This document shows, piece by piece, positions 22,548-33,986 of a stretch of 64,000 nucleotides of DNA (within the stretch, counting starts at the first letter, position 1; the number at the start of each line of letters is the position of its first letter). Where the stretch lies: assembly GCA_022701365.1 (NCBI GenBank), contig JAKUHH010000184.1:310001-374000 (forward strand). The letters run 5' to 3'. Position numbers and translations under genes: made by a program. This DNA is from Mycocentrospora acerina. Lineage: Eukaryota > Ascomycota > Dothideomycetes > Pleosporales. The notes beneath the pieces were generated by a model. It worked only from the letters and a program-made list of their open reading frames with translations, had not been told where the DNA came from and searched no databases.

Positions 22548-23050
22548 GGCGTGGGACGCGGACGGGCACTCGTGGGCGCGGTCTACCTAGGCGGCGTCGT
22601 CGTCGGGCAGCGGGCGCATGGTCGAGGGTGGGCCGAGTCTGGGGTAGCGGCCTGGGGTGTGGGCGTCGACTGGATGCGTGCGAGAGTCGGGCGTGCGGTG
22701 TGTGCTGTGTGCTGTTTGCTGTGTGGTGTGTGGTATGGCGTGCACACTGTGGATGCATGTGCAGCGTGAGGCTATGGGCGTGCACCGTCCAGGCGTGCGA
22801 GGGCCCCGTGTATGGGGGAATGCGTGCAGTCTGCATGGGTGCATGGGTGCATGGTCCACGACCGCATCGTCATGCCAAGCGCCGCCCATGGCCTCGGGCG
22901 GAGCTGCCTGGCCGCCTCCACCACCGCCAACCGCCCACCGCGCCCGCCTGCCCTCACCACCACGCCCCGGCTGCCTCTCGAGCACCCCGCAGAAGCTGCA
23001 TCGCCGGCCGACACTCGCTCTCGCCAAAGCACAGGCCCCCCACGACAGCC
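22548..23050. promoter_or_regulatory. shared divergent promoter region of the ubiquitin hydrolase and VPS27
   Basis: 503 bp separate the two start codons. The sequence is very GC-rich, with GTG/TGC-type short repeats. Long frames cross it on both strands, but these are composition artefacts without domains. No specific regulatory site is called. Confidence 0.6.
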
Positions 23051-25531
23051 ATGGCCGGATGGTTTGGCACCTCGTCCAGCAGCGCGCTCGACGAGCAGAT
23101 TGAGCGCGCAACCACCTCGAGCCTGTACGCACCCACGCACATGTCCACGCATCTGTGCATGTATACGCACACAAGAACACGCCCGCTAACCCCCCGCCAG
23201 AGAGGACATGCCGCTCAACCTCGAAATCTCCGACGTCATTCGCTCCAAGACGGTGCAGCCCAGAGACGCCATGCGCTCGCTGAAGCGCCGCATTGGACAC
23301 AAGAACCCAAACGTCCAGCTTGCCGCGCTCAACGTACGTCCTGTCCTGTCCTGTCTTGTCTTGTCCTGTCTTGTCTTGTATATACACATACACATGTGCA
23401 CACATCCACACACATCCACACACATCCACATCCACATCCACATACATATACACATATACACACACTAACACCACACAGCTCACCGACACGTGCGTCAAGA
23501 ACGGCGGCGCCCACTTCATCCAGGAGATTGCCTCGCGCGAGTTCCTCGACAACATGACGTCGCTGCTCAAGGCGCCCCCGGCCGTCGCCCCCAACCACGA
23601 CGTCAAGAACAAGATGCTGGAGCTGATCCAGTCGTGGGCCACGGCTGCCGAGGGCCGCATGAACCTGAGCTACATGGGCGACGTCTACCGCACACTGCAG
23701 CGCGAGGGCTTCCACTTCCCGCCCAAGGAGCACATTGCCAGCAGCATGCTGGACAGCAGCGCAGTACGTCCCTCCTCCCCAACACGCCCCTGACCTGACC
23801 CTGCACGTCCAGGCTGACGTTTTTGACATAGCCCCCAGAATGGAGCGACTCGGATGTTTGCATGCGCTGCCGCACCGCCTTTACCTTTACCAACCGCAAG
23901 CACCACTGCCGCAACTGCGGCAACGTCTTCTGCGGAGCCTGCTCAAGCAAGACCATACCGCTCCCCCATCTCGGCATAATGGACCCCGTGCGCGTCGACG
24001 ACGGCTGCTACGAGAAGCTCACGGAGAAGTCGCGCGCACCCCCGATGCCAAACGTATTCACTTCCCCCAAACCCACAAAAACACTCTACCAGGGCTCCAT
24101 GGAGCCTCGCAGTGCACGCGTCGAGGACAGCTTCGACGCAGACTTGAAGCGTGCACTGGAGATGAGCCTGGAGGATGCAAAGGGCAACAGCACGTCAGGC
24201 TTCGTGTCCCAGTCACAGCTGCAGTCCCAGTCCAAGCCCGCTACCAACGGAAAGTCGAAGCAGATACCCGACGAGGAAGAGGATGCTGATCTCAAGGCTG
24301 CCATTGCTGCATCCCTAGCAGACATGGAGGAGCAGAAGAAAAAGTACACCACGACATTTCGCCAGCAAAACACCAGCTCGAGCGGAACCTCTTTTGTTGC
24401 GCCCAAAAACGACTATGAACTCACCCCAGTCGAGGCTGAGAACATTAACCTATTTTCCACGCTAGTCGACCGACTGCAGCATCAAGCACCGGGGACCATT
24501 CTACGAGAACCCCAGATCCAAGAACTGTACGAAAGCATCGGCACCCTGCGACCAAAACTCGCCCGGACTTATGGCGAGACAATGAGCAAGCATGGTGAGT
24601 TGGTTCGTGTTTGTTTTGACAATTCAATCTGACAAGTCTAGAAACACTCCTGGACCTGCACGCCAAACTTTCTACTGTTGTTCGATACTACGACCGAATG
24701 CTCGAGGAAAGGCTGTCTAGCACCTACAACCAAGCAGGCGCTGCTGCCTACGGTCTTCCCTTGCCCATGCAAAGACCTATGAGCAATCTCTACCCCAGCA
24801 TACAGTCTGGTGCGCCCGATAGCAACGAGAATTACTACACGGGAAATGCAGCTCCATCAGACGCATACGGACGACCACAATCACATTACGGTGGTGCCTA
24901 TCAAGCAACGCCACAACAGCCCTACGCTCAAGCATCCGCACCACCACCATCCTATGCTGCTCCAGACCAATACCAACAGCCATCACAACCGTATCCAAGC
25001 ATCGCCCAGTACAATGCCGGAACTCCCCAACCACATGGTGTTTATCAAACGCCCTCGTCACCCCAACTTCAACGCCAAGTCTCTAATCAGCAATATCCAC
25101 CACAATCGTATCCTTTACAAGCACCGCCATCCAATGTATCGGATGCGGAGGGTGCAAGCTTCTACTACGGCGAAAGCAACCCGTCCCAACCGCCCCCTCA
25201 GCAGCAGCAGCAGCAACAATCCCAACCCCAACCTCAGCAGCCTCAACAACAGCAACAGCAGCCACAGCAACAACAACCTCAGCAACAGCAGCCACAGCAA
25301 CAGCAACCTCAGCAACAGCAGCCTCAGCAACAGCAACAGCAGCCACAACAGCAGCAATGGCAGCAACAACCTCCACAGCAGCAGTCACAACCTCTACATC
25401 AGCAACCAGCACCATGGCAGCCAGCGCCATACGCAGCTGGCGGTTATGGACCAGAGAGTTTCCCCAGCGCACCACAGAACCAACTACCAGTGCAACAAAA
25501 GGTTGTCGATGAGCCTCTGATTGATTTGTAA
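23051..25531 (+). CDS. VPS27: VPS27, ESCRT-0 subunit (VHS-FYVE-UIM), 714 aa
   Basis: Five exons: 23051-23124, 23201-23333, 23479-23763, 23832-24594 and 24642-25531. VHS domain in residues 1-150 (MPLNLEISD, LTDTCVKNGG). FYVE zinc finger in residues about 170-235, with WSDSDVCMRC and the PI3P-binding basic motif RKHHCRNCG. Two ubiquitin-interacting motifs: DLKRALEMSL at about 267 and DLKAAIAASL at about 316. A helical GAT-like region spans about 370-445. A proline/glutamine tail (residues ~605-672) is encoded by CAG/CAA repeats. The last residues, EPLIDL, fit a clathrin box. The protein would recruit ubiquitinated cargo on endosomes and start multivesicular-body sorting, upstream of the enzyme encoded divergently next to it. 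Intron 2 is filled with pentanucleotide and CACATC repeats. Confidence 0.96.
23334..23478 (+). repeat. microsatellite-filled intron 2 of VPS27
   Basis: After the GTACGT donor the 145-bp intron holds a (TGTCC/TGTCT)n run at about 23339-23378, then a (CACATC/CACACA)n stretch to about 23465, and ends in CACACAG. The coding exons on both sides are clean. Confidence 0.85.
25197..25400 (+). repeat. CAG/CAA glutamine-codon repeat in VPS27
   Basis: Mixed CAG and CAA codons with interspersed CCT/CCA encode a (Q)n-P pattern with runs of three to seven glutamines. Interruptions by proline codons probably limit expansion. Confidence 0.9.
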
Positions 25532-27364
25532 AGTATTTAAGCAAGGCGGGACATATTCTAGTGTTTATTTTTGGCGCTTTCTTTTTCCAGCACCTTGTCA
25601 AGCGGGGAATAGTGTAGTGTAGGGAAGGGTCGAGTAGTGGAGGGGAGAAGACGATGAATTTCAAGCATGGTTTGATGTAGAGGCATTAATTTTTTTGTGT
25701 CTTTTCAATAAAGGAGAGGTGGGGAGTGGTAGAAGACATTATTTGAGTGCATAGACAGACACACAGACAGATATACAGAGAGAGAGAAATGAAGAAGAAG
25801 AGGAGGAGGAGGAGGAGGAGGAGAGATAGCAATGATACCATTCACCACACTTTATCCATGAACAAAATACTCTCTTAATTATCAAGTCAGCTATATCAGT
25901 TGGCTTGTCAATTGTGACATGTATACTTGTACATGTGCATATTGAATAAAGTGTTGTCTTTCCCCTGTCTACTTTTTTTTCATATATTTTTCTACACACA
26001 CAATGTGTGGGTAAATTGGTAGTTGGATAGTTGGGAAGACAGACAGGTGGATAGATAAGTATGCATGTACACATGTAAATTAATTAATTAATTTACAAAT
26101 CTTTTTTGTACCAAAATCTTTCACTCTTTCTATTTTCTTACTTGAAAAAAAATTTAATTTTTTTTCCACTTGTATTACACTAAGCCTTCTAACCAAGTAA
26201 CATCTTTGATTGGTTGGTTAGTTGGTTAGTTGATTGATTGATTGATGGATGGATGATAGGAAAGAAGAAGAAGAAGAAGAAGAAGAAGAAGAAGAAGAAG
26301 AAGAAGAAGAAGAAGAGAGAGAAATATATGGATAGAGAGACAGAGAGATAGACAGAGAGAGAGAAAAACGTTCCAGTCCAGTCTGCCCCTCTCCCCTCTC
26401 GCGGTATCCTTGGCTATCTAGCTATCTAGCTAGCTGGTGGAAGGAATGAGAGGAAGAATGAACGGAAAGAATGAATAAATAGAAGGAATAAAAAAATGGA
26501 ACGAATGAATGAATAAATGAATGAGTAAATAGAAAGAAAATACTGTTTTTCCAATAAACACACACACACACACATACACAGTCTTAAAAAGAAAAAAGAA
26601 AGAAAGAATGAATGAAAGAAAGAAAAAGAGAAAAAAGGGAAAAAAAATATTCGTGTGTATGTTACGTCTGCTTACATTCCTATTATATACCTACTTTTTA
26701 ACCTGCTTACTACTTACTTGGACATGTACGTAGCTATACATCTACACGTCTACACGTTGTACGGCAAAAGGGGCGGGGATGGATGAGGAGAAGGAGGAAG
26801 AGGAAGAGGAAGAGGAAGAGTAAGTAGCAGCAAGAAAAAAAAATAGTAATCATATCAATAAAATTGAGATGTGGACACCGACACGGACAAGTAAGACACG
26901 GACGTGGATGCGGACGCGGACAAAACATGACCACGGACATGAAACACTTAACACCGTTAAAAACGCAAAACACCGATATTTTTTTTTCAAAAAAAAAACG
27001 CCAGGTTGGTAACTTGATTTTGCTACTCCTCCATATATTCTTCTTAACCCACTCCCCTGTCTCCCCCTCCTTCCAAAGGTGACCTAGATTAGGGAGAGAA
27101 GAAATATATATATAAAAAAAACGCCATGCTCCTAGGATATATATATATATATACACATATGCGCGAGATGTACTACTCGTGAGGAAATTTTTTGGAGTGT
27201 CCCAAACGAGGGAGGATAAAAAAAAATAAACGCCGGGAGGTAAGGGGGGAAATGATTAAATAAACTCCCCCCCCAGTCTGGTCCGGTCTGGTCCGGCCAG
27301 GTCAGATAGATAGTCGAAGCGGGGAAAGAAGATGCGTGGCTAGCTGGCTGGCCGCCCACTTCCA
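25532..27364. repeat. 1.8-kb purine-rich microsatellite field between convergent genes
   Basis: No gene is visible. The stretch is a series of simple repeats: (AGG)n at about 25798-25822, TTGG/TTGA/TGGA tetramers at about 26209-26254, an (AAG)n run of roughly 17 units at about 26262-26315, GAGA/GATA at 26315-26362, GAAT/AAAT at 26445-26535, (CA)n at about 26562-26578, (GAAA)n-like tracts at 26588-26650, (GAGGAA)n at about 26787-26820 and TA runs near 27105 and 27139. Most of the plus strand is purine-rich. Both flanking genes end into this region. Confidence 0.85.
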
Positions 27365-29412
27365 TCAGACGAATTCAGGCCAGTAGTTGTATGGCATTAA
27401 GTTGGGGCCAGTCCACTTTTCTCCATAGGGATTCATGCGCTCTCCTGCGAAGAAGCCGTCCTGTGCGTGTTCGAGAACCGAGATCCACGACGAGGGTTCA
27501 GGGTGCTTGAGCCACTGTTGATTTGTTAGCGGGGATAACTTTTGACGGATTGGTCGGAACAAAAGGGTAACGTAAACGGGCGCTCTTTGTAAGACGAGGC
27601 TAGTGGAGTCATGCACCATCTATTCTCTAGAACATACACCCACCGACGTGGAAAAAGACAATAAAAGTCAAAACGTAGAAAAAAACGTACCTGGTTATGA
27701 ATGTGGTAGGTCCAGCTCCCTCGGAAAAAGTTCTCCAGCGTGCGGTTGTTGGGAGGGAATTTGTCTTCGGCTAATCTGTAATCAAGAATAACGCCGGCTT
27801 TGCGCAGCTCAGCCTCCTCGTCAAGCGTGGCCTGGAATGAATCGGCATGGTCTTTGGTAGCTGTTGTAGAAGACGGGGGTTTCTCTTGGTCCTCGCTACC
27901 TCGTCCGGTAAGCCCCTTTTTCAATTCACCAGTGAGCTGAAGAGGTTCGAGATGGGGGCCATCGTAGCTCTCCCACTCATCCTTGATCGCCCCCGCAGTG
28001 CCCTTGAAAACTGCACCATAATCTCGGATGCATGGCACGGTGCATCGTCCCAGGCGGTCCCAGTTGAACTCTGTCCAGATAGGGTCGAAAGCACCAGTCT
28101 CAAGCATGAGAAATTCCTGGTCGCGTCCATCTTTCCAAGCCATGCGACCCAACACGCGAGGGTGGAAGTTGAGACCCATGCGGATGCCACCGTACAGAAG
28201 ATATGATGAGAGCGACGAGTTTGCGGATAGTGACATGATGGCGGTGTTGTACTCGCCCGGATTCGAATGCGCTGCCCATCGCTCAGCAAAAGCATGCTCC
28301 TTGGGCAAAAGCAAGGGTCGCATGTCCCTCAGCATGAGCACATCCATGTCAAAGTATGCGCCGCCGTGAATGTGCAAAACGACGAATCGTACCGCGTCAG
28401 AGACAGCAACGGGGAGAAACGTCATTTGCTTTGGCGTAAGCACTAGCCATTGTTGTCCGTTTTTGTCCTCGACAATGTTTTCAGCCACAGCCCTTTCGCC
28501 GTCCGCATCAGGCTTTCCGGGGGTGCTGTAGTATCCGAATCCATTCTTGTCCTCGTCGTCCTTGGGAAGTGGAATGCGCTTGGGAAACTTCCACGCTTTA
28601 AGAACAACGTCACCGCGCTCGACGAATGGAAGGAAGCGTGCAAAAAGGGCATCCTTGTTCAACATGTTGTGCACAGCATTCGGGTTGCGATCGCTGTCGA
28701 GCCACAGCCAGAGGCGGGAGCATGCCAGGTTTTGAGTGTAAAGATAGCTTTTGATAAAGACCTCGACGCGCCATGTCGCAGGGCCGGTCCAGTAGACGTG
28801 ATATGGGATAATGGGCCCTGAACATGTACCAATGTTGGACCCGTTCGCAGCAACGGCCTTGTCTGCAGAGAGATAATTTGTGAGTGTGTTGTCGTGTCCG
28901 TCAGCATTGACAAACTGGGCGTCGTGAGGATTTTGGGCACTGGCGCGGCTGGATGGCTCAGGCAGGCTGTAGTAGCGGTGCTCGTCGTTGGCAAAAAACT
29001 TCAGGCAATCGTAAACGAGTCTCATCTTCTCCATGCCAGCGTAAGAACCTCTGCATTCCTCCACCAGCAAGTGCAGGTCGGCCTCGGTGTCGACATGGGG
29101 GCGGGGGCCCATGTAGTCATCCTTTGTCTTTACGGCAATGACGGGGCGATTGAAGACATTGGCGTGCGGGTTGATAGTGACGGTCTTGGTGGTGCCGGCG
29201 AACTTGACCTGGACTCCTGTCTTGGTGGTCTTGATCAGCTCAGTTGGGCCAGCCTTGTCCAGAAAAGCAGGAATGCCTAGTTTCCCCTTGGTAGCGACAC
29301 TAGGGTCGCTCACGAGGTTGATTGCGCCAAATATTGCCGCATACAGCAGTGCTGCTAGCGTCAAGTTCTTCAGCAGGGTGAAGACTGCCCGTGTCTTTGA
29401 TCGATCCGCCAT
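27365..29412 (-). CDS. type II membrane glycosyltransferase with DXD motif, 623 aa
   Basis: Two exons on the minus strand: 29412-27691 and 27514-27365, joined across a 176-bp intron with a CTAAC branch site (long for this genome). The start MADRSKTRAV is chosen because it is the first ATG and puts a single hydrophobic anchor at residues ~15-35, as expected for a Golgi enzyme. The lumenal part contains LWLWLDSDRN and the DXD-bearing stretch HIHGGAYFDMDVLML, matching the DXD sugar-binding glycosyltransferase family (GT32-like). The last exon supplies the aromatic C-terminus ending NYWPEFV. The acceptor and sugar are unknown. The frame is open further upstream, but only from a TTG codon. Confidence 0.82.
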
Positions 29413-30729
29413 GTTGATAGTCGTGCCTGTTGCTGGATAGGTAGCTGCTGTCCTCGCAAGGGCTGCCAGGAAACAGCCAGAACTGCGATTGTGCAAGGTT
29501 GCAGCGGTGAAGTGGAGGCGGTGGGGCGAGATGTCTGTAGATCGAGCCGAGCGAGTCGAGGGGGATGTTGAGGTTGTCGATGATATGCCGCGAGCCGACA
29601 AGACGCGTTATCAAGTCGGAATCGGGCGAGTGGGCGTGGGCGTTTGTTGCTGCAGAGCGGTGACCTGGGCTGAATGCAGGCGCATGCACATGCACTCGTC
29701 GGGGCAGTGCTGGGGTTCACGATGGGGGCAGGCGAGCGCACGGAAGCGGTCAAGGCCAGCAGCCAACACCAGAGTCGATGCGAAGGCGGGGAGCAAGGTA
29801 GCAAGCAAGAGAGTGTTGTCGACGAGAGCGACGAAGTGGACGCAAGTGGAAAAGCAAGGAGCGGCGCTGTGTGGAATCGGGCAAGGCTTAGGGCGCGTTG
29901 AGGGCCTGGGGGTCCTAATCTCCTAGGCGCATGGCTGCGGGTGCACTACCACCGCTAGACCCCTGACAGCCCGTACCTCGTATCTGGACATGCAGAACGA
30001 CCGCTCTCGTGCCAGTCTTCCTCTTGCCGCCATCAGCAGCCCCGTGTCGCCGGTCGTCGGTCGTCGGTCGTCGGTCGTCTTGGCCGTTGTCCTGCCCCGT
30101 GTGCAAAGTGCAGCCGCCGCTGTCCAAACGCGCATTGCGTGCGACTGCATCCACCCGCCGTTTCCTCCACTTCTTGGCGGACGCGTGTGGCTGCCTGTTA
30201 GTGTTTGCCACCCGCTCGAGACTCGACGCTGCACCTCCATCGCTTGCGTCTTGCGTCTTGCGTCTTGCCTCTAACGCCTGGCAACCTCGACTTTGATGAC
30301 GCAACGCCTGCTTGCACATGCGTCGCTTGCTCGCACACTCTCGCCAACTGCTTTTGCTACGCGTGCATTCTCGTTGGCCACAGCACTACCACGCCGCGAG
30401 CAGTTTGACGTTCCATGCCGCTCCAACGGCTCGGTCAAGATAGAGTAAGATCTTCCCTTTTCCTGCCTTTGCAAGCCTACCCTGCACCGTATACCGTCTC
30501 CCTCGTTCTCTTCCTTGGCCATACACTCCAATACGTCGTTTAGCCCAAGCAACCCCAAAGGCCCACACGCAATGCGTCATGTTCCCACTCACAGCTCCTC
30601 AATCAACTACAGTTCATCACTGGTTGCCTGACTTCCAACCCCTTCTCTGCTTCCTCATCTGACCTCCACCCACAAGCCGCCCCGTCTGCCACACTCCAAC
30701 CGGGCGATCGTCTCTTGCACATTGGCTGA
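29413..30729. other. GC-rich upstream region with short tandem repeats
   Basis: Promoter side of the glycosyltransferase gene. It contains a (GGTCGTC)n run at about 30050-30080 and (TTGCGTC)n at about 30243-30268. The last part (from about 30570) carries remnants or unresolved exons of the next hydrolase gene; see that entry. Confidence 0.5.
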
Positions 30730-31974
30730 GCTTTTCCTAGTGTTTTCCATGCCTCCGCACCATCGGCTCCCATTCTCATCTATCTGCCTCCAGGTCCCGT
30801 GACACCTCGCATTTCCAGTCAAGAGGAAGAAGAAAGTGTCATCTCTGCCTTGCAAGCCTCAAGTGGAGCCACAGTTGTGCGCATCAACTACCGGGCCTCT
30901 GCACAACATTACTACCCAACCCCGTATCATGATGCTCTCTTTGGCTACGACTGGATTAGTGACAATCTGCTTCGCGATGAGTTCGAGAGACCCTATCTTG
31001 CACGTCTTGGTGTGTGCGGAGAGCTGGTGGGCGGCTCCATTGCAACCATGTTAGCCTTGACTGAATGCCGCAATGGAGAAAGCCGTATTGTTTCTGCCGT
31101 ACTTAACAATCCTATTGTGGATTGGATGTTCCCCGACGATCTACCCACCGTTGACCCTTCAGAACTACCAGAGCCTAATACGCCTGATGAAACTTCTTTT
31201 CCAGCCGAAGAGGATTGGGCAGACCCAACTGTCCCCCCTAACAAGGAAACAATGGCCCCTCCTTGTACTTCTACTACTCGTACCCGTAAGAAACGAGCGC
31301 CCAAATTACCTCCGCCAACTGCGTGGCAACTACATGGCGATAACCAAGTATTGCCTACGTCAATACTCTCCGCACAACGCGGCACTCTGTTTAGCAGGGC
31401 CGAGGACTACTTTGATCGCTTTGCTTCCCCAGTTCATTTTTTTCGCTCTCCAAATGCCGAGTTGGTTTACCCACAAAATGATGATATCCTGGCTTCAGGA
31501 CAACCTAACCATCAGCTCGATATTGAGGCCCTAATTAGTCTCGGCCATTTTGAATCTTTCACATCAGATTCTTTCACATCAGATTCTTTCACTTCAGAAT
31601 CCAACCCCTCCCCAGAGTTGCCTGTTTTGTCACGATGCCGAGCCTACGCTCGCAGCTATCCACCAGCTGGTACAAAGCTCAGTCTACCTGCCTGGAAAAT
31701 TACTGCAGGAGAAAATAGCCCGCTTCTCGACCAGGCATCCGAGTTGGCAAAGGTGATGAAACGCACTATTGCTCGTCACACACTCAAGGCTCACGCTGGT
31801 CGCGTGCGTTGGATTGATCCGACCGAAAAAGCACAGTACGAGGAAATAGCCGATGACAGAGTACAGTCAAGTTTTGTTCCAGGCGTTGGTCTATGGACTC
31901 AACAGGATCACAATCCTAATTGGAAGTCCCAAGTAGAGGAGGCAGGCGCATGGCTGAAGAAAAGCTTGGAATGA
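30730..31974 (+). CDS. alpha/beta-hydrolase-like protein, 5' part unresolved or damaged, no visible nucleophile
   Basis: An open frame runs from just after TGA 30727-30729 to TGA 31972-31974. It contains APILIYLPPGP and ATVVRINYRAS, typical of fungal alpha/beta hydrolases, and later WISDNLL. The expected GxSxG elbow reads CGELVGGS, with Leu where the nucleophile should be. No ATG fits at the 5' end. Upstream, hydrolase-like sequence continues in other frames: an ATG-started stretch from 30579 (MFPLTAPQSTTVHHWLPDF) and, in the same frame as the main body, LQPGDRLLHIG directly before the TGA. This suggests one or more short deletions, or exons that I cannot place (an AG acceptor exists at 30739-30740). 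Residues encoded at 31556-31600 repeat FTSDS three times. It may be a pseudoenzyme, a pseudogene, or both. Confidence 0.55.
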   Translation, partial: AFPSVFHASAPSAPILIYLPPGPVTPRISSQEEEESVISALQASSGATVVRINYRASAQHYYPTPYHDALFGYDWISDNLLRDEFERPYLARLGVCGELVGGSIATMLALTECRNGESRIVSAVLNNPIVDWMFPDDLPTVDPSELPEPNTPDETSFPAEEDWADPTVPPNKETMAPPCTSTTRTRKKRAPKLPPPTAWQLHGDNQVLPTSILSAQRGTLFSRAEDYFDRFASPVHFFRSPNAELVYPQNDDILASGQPNHQLDIEALISLGHFESFTSDSFTSDSFTSESNPSPELPVLSRCRAYARSYPPAGTKLSLPAWKITAGENSPLLDQASELAKVMKRTIARHTLKAHAGRVRWIDPTEKAQYEEIADDRVQSSFVPGVGLWTQQDHNPNWKSQVEEAGAWLKKSLE

Positions 31975-32581
31975 AGCCAAGCCTGCTGATATCCGGACGT
32001 AACTGCAAGAGTATAGCAAAATAGGGTTGTTTCCAACTGTATTTATAAATTACAAATGAAACATTGACATTATAGTTCTCAGTTGCACTTGTCAAAGAAG
32101 ACGAAGAGTGACAGTTTGCACAATCGCTCACTTTCCAAACCCAACTACCACGCTTGGCGAACAAAACAACTCAGACAACGATGGTTACGTTACCTGAAGC
32201 GTCTACTAAAAACCACTCGCTTCATGTACTTGATATGAATAAACTCTCTCATCCTGGTCAAATCCGGTCATTCGGCATAATGCACCCCGACATTTCCTTC
32301 CAGATCCGCGCGATCGCCCTCCAATTCCATTTTTGCACACCCGCCGATTCGTGTAACATTTGAAGAGAACATGGAGTAAACGTTCCCCGCACTACCTGGA
32401 GGCTTGTATAGTATCTGGGACACTTGGGGTAAATTTCACATGACAGAACAAGGCTTTGTCCGGGGAACTGAGCAGGGATGTAAATTATATATGAGGGCGA
32501 AGGAGACACGACTTTGGTTCTGGAGAATTAATACTCTCTCTCAGCAAACACCCATCTTATGTTGGCTGACTTACGTTCGCT
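31975..32581. other. 607-bp intergenic region
   Basis: Spacer between two plus-strand genes. No gene or repeat supported. Confidence 0.5.
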
Positions 32582-33986
32582 ATGAAACTCACGACGTCTG
32601 TCGCGCTGACGCTATGCGTCTACTTTGCGAATGCCAACTCAGCACTCGAACGAAAGACGTGCACCATCGAAGCAAGCGGTACAAATCTGACAGATGATGC
32701 CCCTGCTATCCGCGCTGCGTTTGAAGAATGCGGTCAGCATGGAACAATTGTGTTTTCTCCTACTACATACTTTGTCAACTCAGCGATGAATATTAGCGGG
32801 TTGAAGGATGTGGATATAGACATTCAAGGCGAGCTTTTGGTATGTTTTTTTCAATGAACTAAATCCAAAAAAAAAATACAAGCTGACTCCGTCACAGTGG
32901 AGTACAGATATCCAGTACTGGCTCAATGCCTCATTGCCTGTTGGTTATCAAAACCAGTCGACTGCGTTCATACTCGGTGGCGATGATATTCGCATTAATG
33001 GACACGGAGTAGGGACATTCAATGGAAACGGCGATTACTGGTACGAGTGGATCAAGAAACAGCCAAACACATCAAACTACCCTGGCCGTCCGCATGCGAT
33101 TACGTTCAACGGGCTCACCAACTCGGTGGTGAAGGGGCTGAGCTTTTTGAGAAGTCAGATGTGGACCATGTCAATCATTCATAGCCACAACAACGTATGG
33201 GAGGACATCTTTGTCAACAACACAGGCAACAGAGTATCTAGCTGCAAGTCCCACCCAGTCTCTAAAATCAGACATATATAAACATATTCGGTCATACTAA
33301 CAGACATAATAGCAAACACCGACGGCGTCGACACCCTCTTCTCCTCCAACCTCCTCTTCCGCAACCTCACCGTCTACAACGGCGACGACTCCTTCTCCTG
33401 CAAAGCAAACAGCACCAACATCACCCTCCTCGACTCCAAATTCTACCACGGCCTCGGCATCGCAATCGGCTCCATCGGCCAATACAACAAACAATTCGAA
33501 ACCATTGAAAACATCCGCGCAGAAAACGTCTACTTTGAAGACACCCTCCACGCCTTCTACGTCAAAACATGGACAGACGACCAAAACGGATACCCGCCCA
33601 ACGGCGGCGGCGGCGGCCTCGGCTTCGCAGAGAACATGTCGATGAAGAACCTCACCGCCAAAGGTATGCGCGGCGCAGCATTTTCAATCAGCCAGTGCAC
33701 GCGGTTCAGTGGTGCGCCTGGATCCGGGAACTGCACGAATAGCCAGTTTCAGGTCAGGAAGGTGGATATTCAGGGCATGACGGGGACGACCAAGGACCGG
33801 AGGACCGTGAGCTTGCAGTGTAGTGCTGTAGCGCCGTGTACGGATATTGCGCTTAGTGGTGTGGATTTGAGGTATGCCAATGGGACTGGGGTGGCGAATT
33901 ATCTGTGTGGGAATGTAGTGGGCCAGAAGGGGTGGAATTGTACGGGGAGTGTTTGTGTGGGGGGGTCGGCGACGGGAGGGTGTTGA
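32582..33986 (+). CDS. secreted GH28 family glycoside hydrolase (exo-polygalacturonase-like), 419 aa
   Basis: Exons 32582-32839, 32898-33225 and 33313-33986. The first 20 residues form a signal peptide, so the enzyme is secreted. GH28 signatures: NTDGVDT, YNGDDSFSCK with the catalytic Asp pair, and IAIGSIG. The site that usually reads GHG is GLG here (YHGLGIAIGS), so the conserved His is replaced; this is seen in some exo-acting GH28 groups, by memory. YVKTW replaces the usual RIK. Many N-glycosylation sites and six or more late cysteines fit an extracellular pectin or rhamnogalacturonan enzyme. The last intron cannot be placed with a GT donor in the right phase: a GC donor at 33226-33227 and TAG acceptor at 33310-33312, after CTAAC, keep frame. 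Confidence 0.8.

Noticed and set aside
22394..23660. Long frames on both strands across the VPS27/hydrolase promoter
   Set aside because: Arg/Ala/Thr/His-rich products from high GC content and repeats; no domain, and they overlap proven exons.
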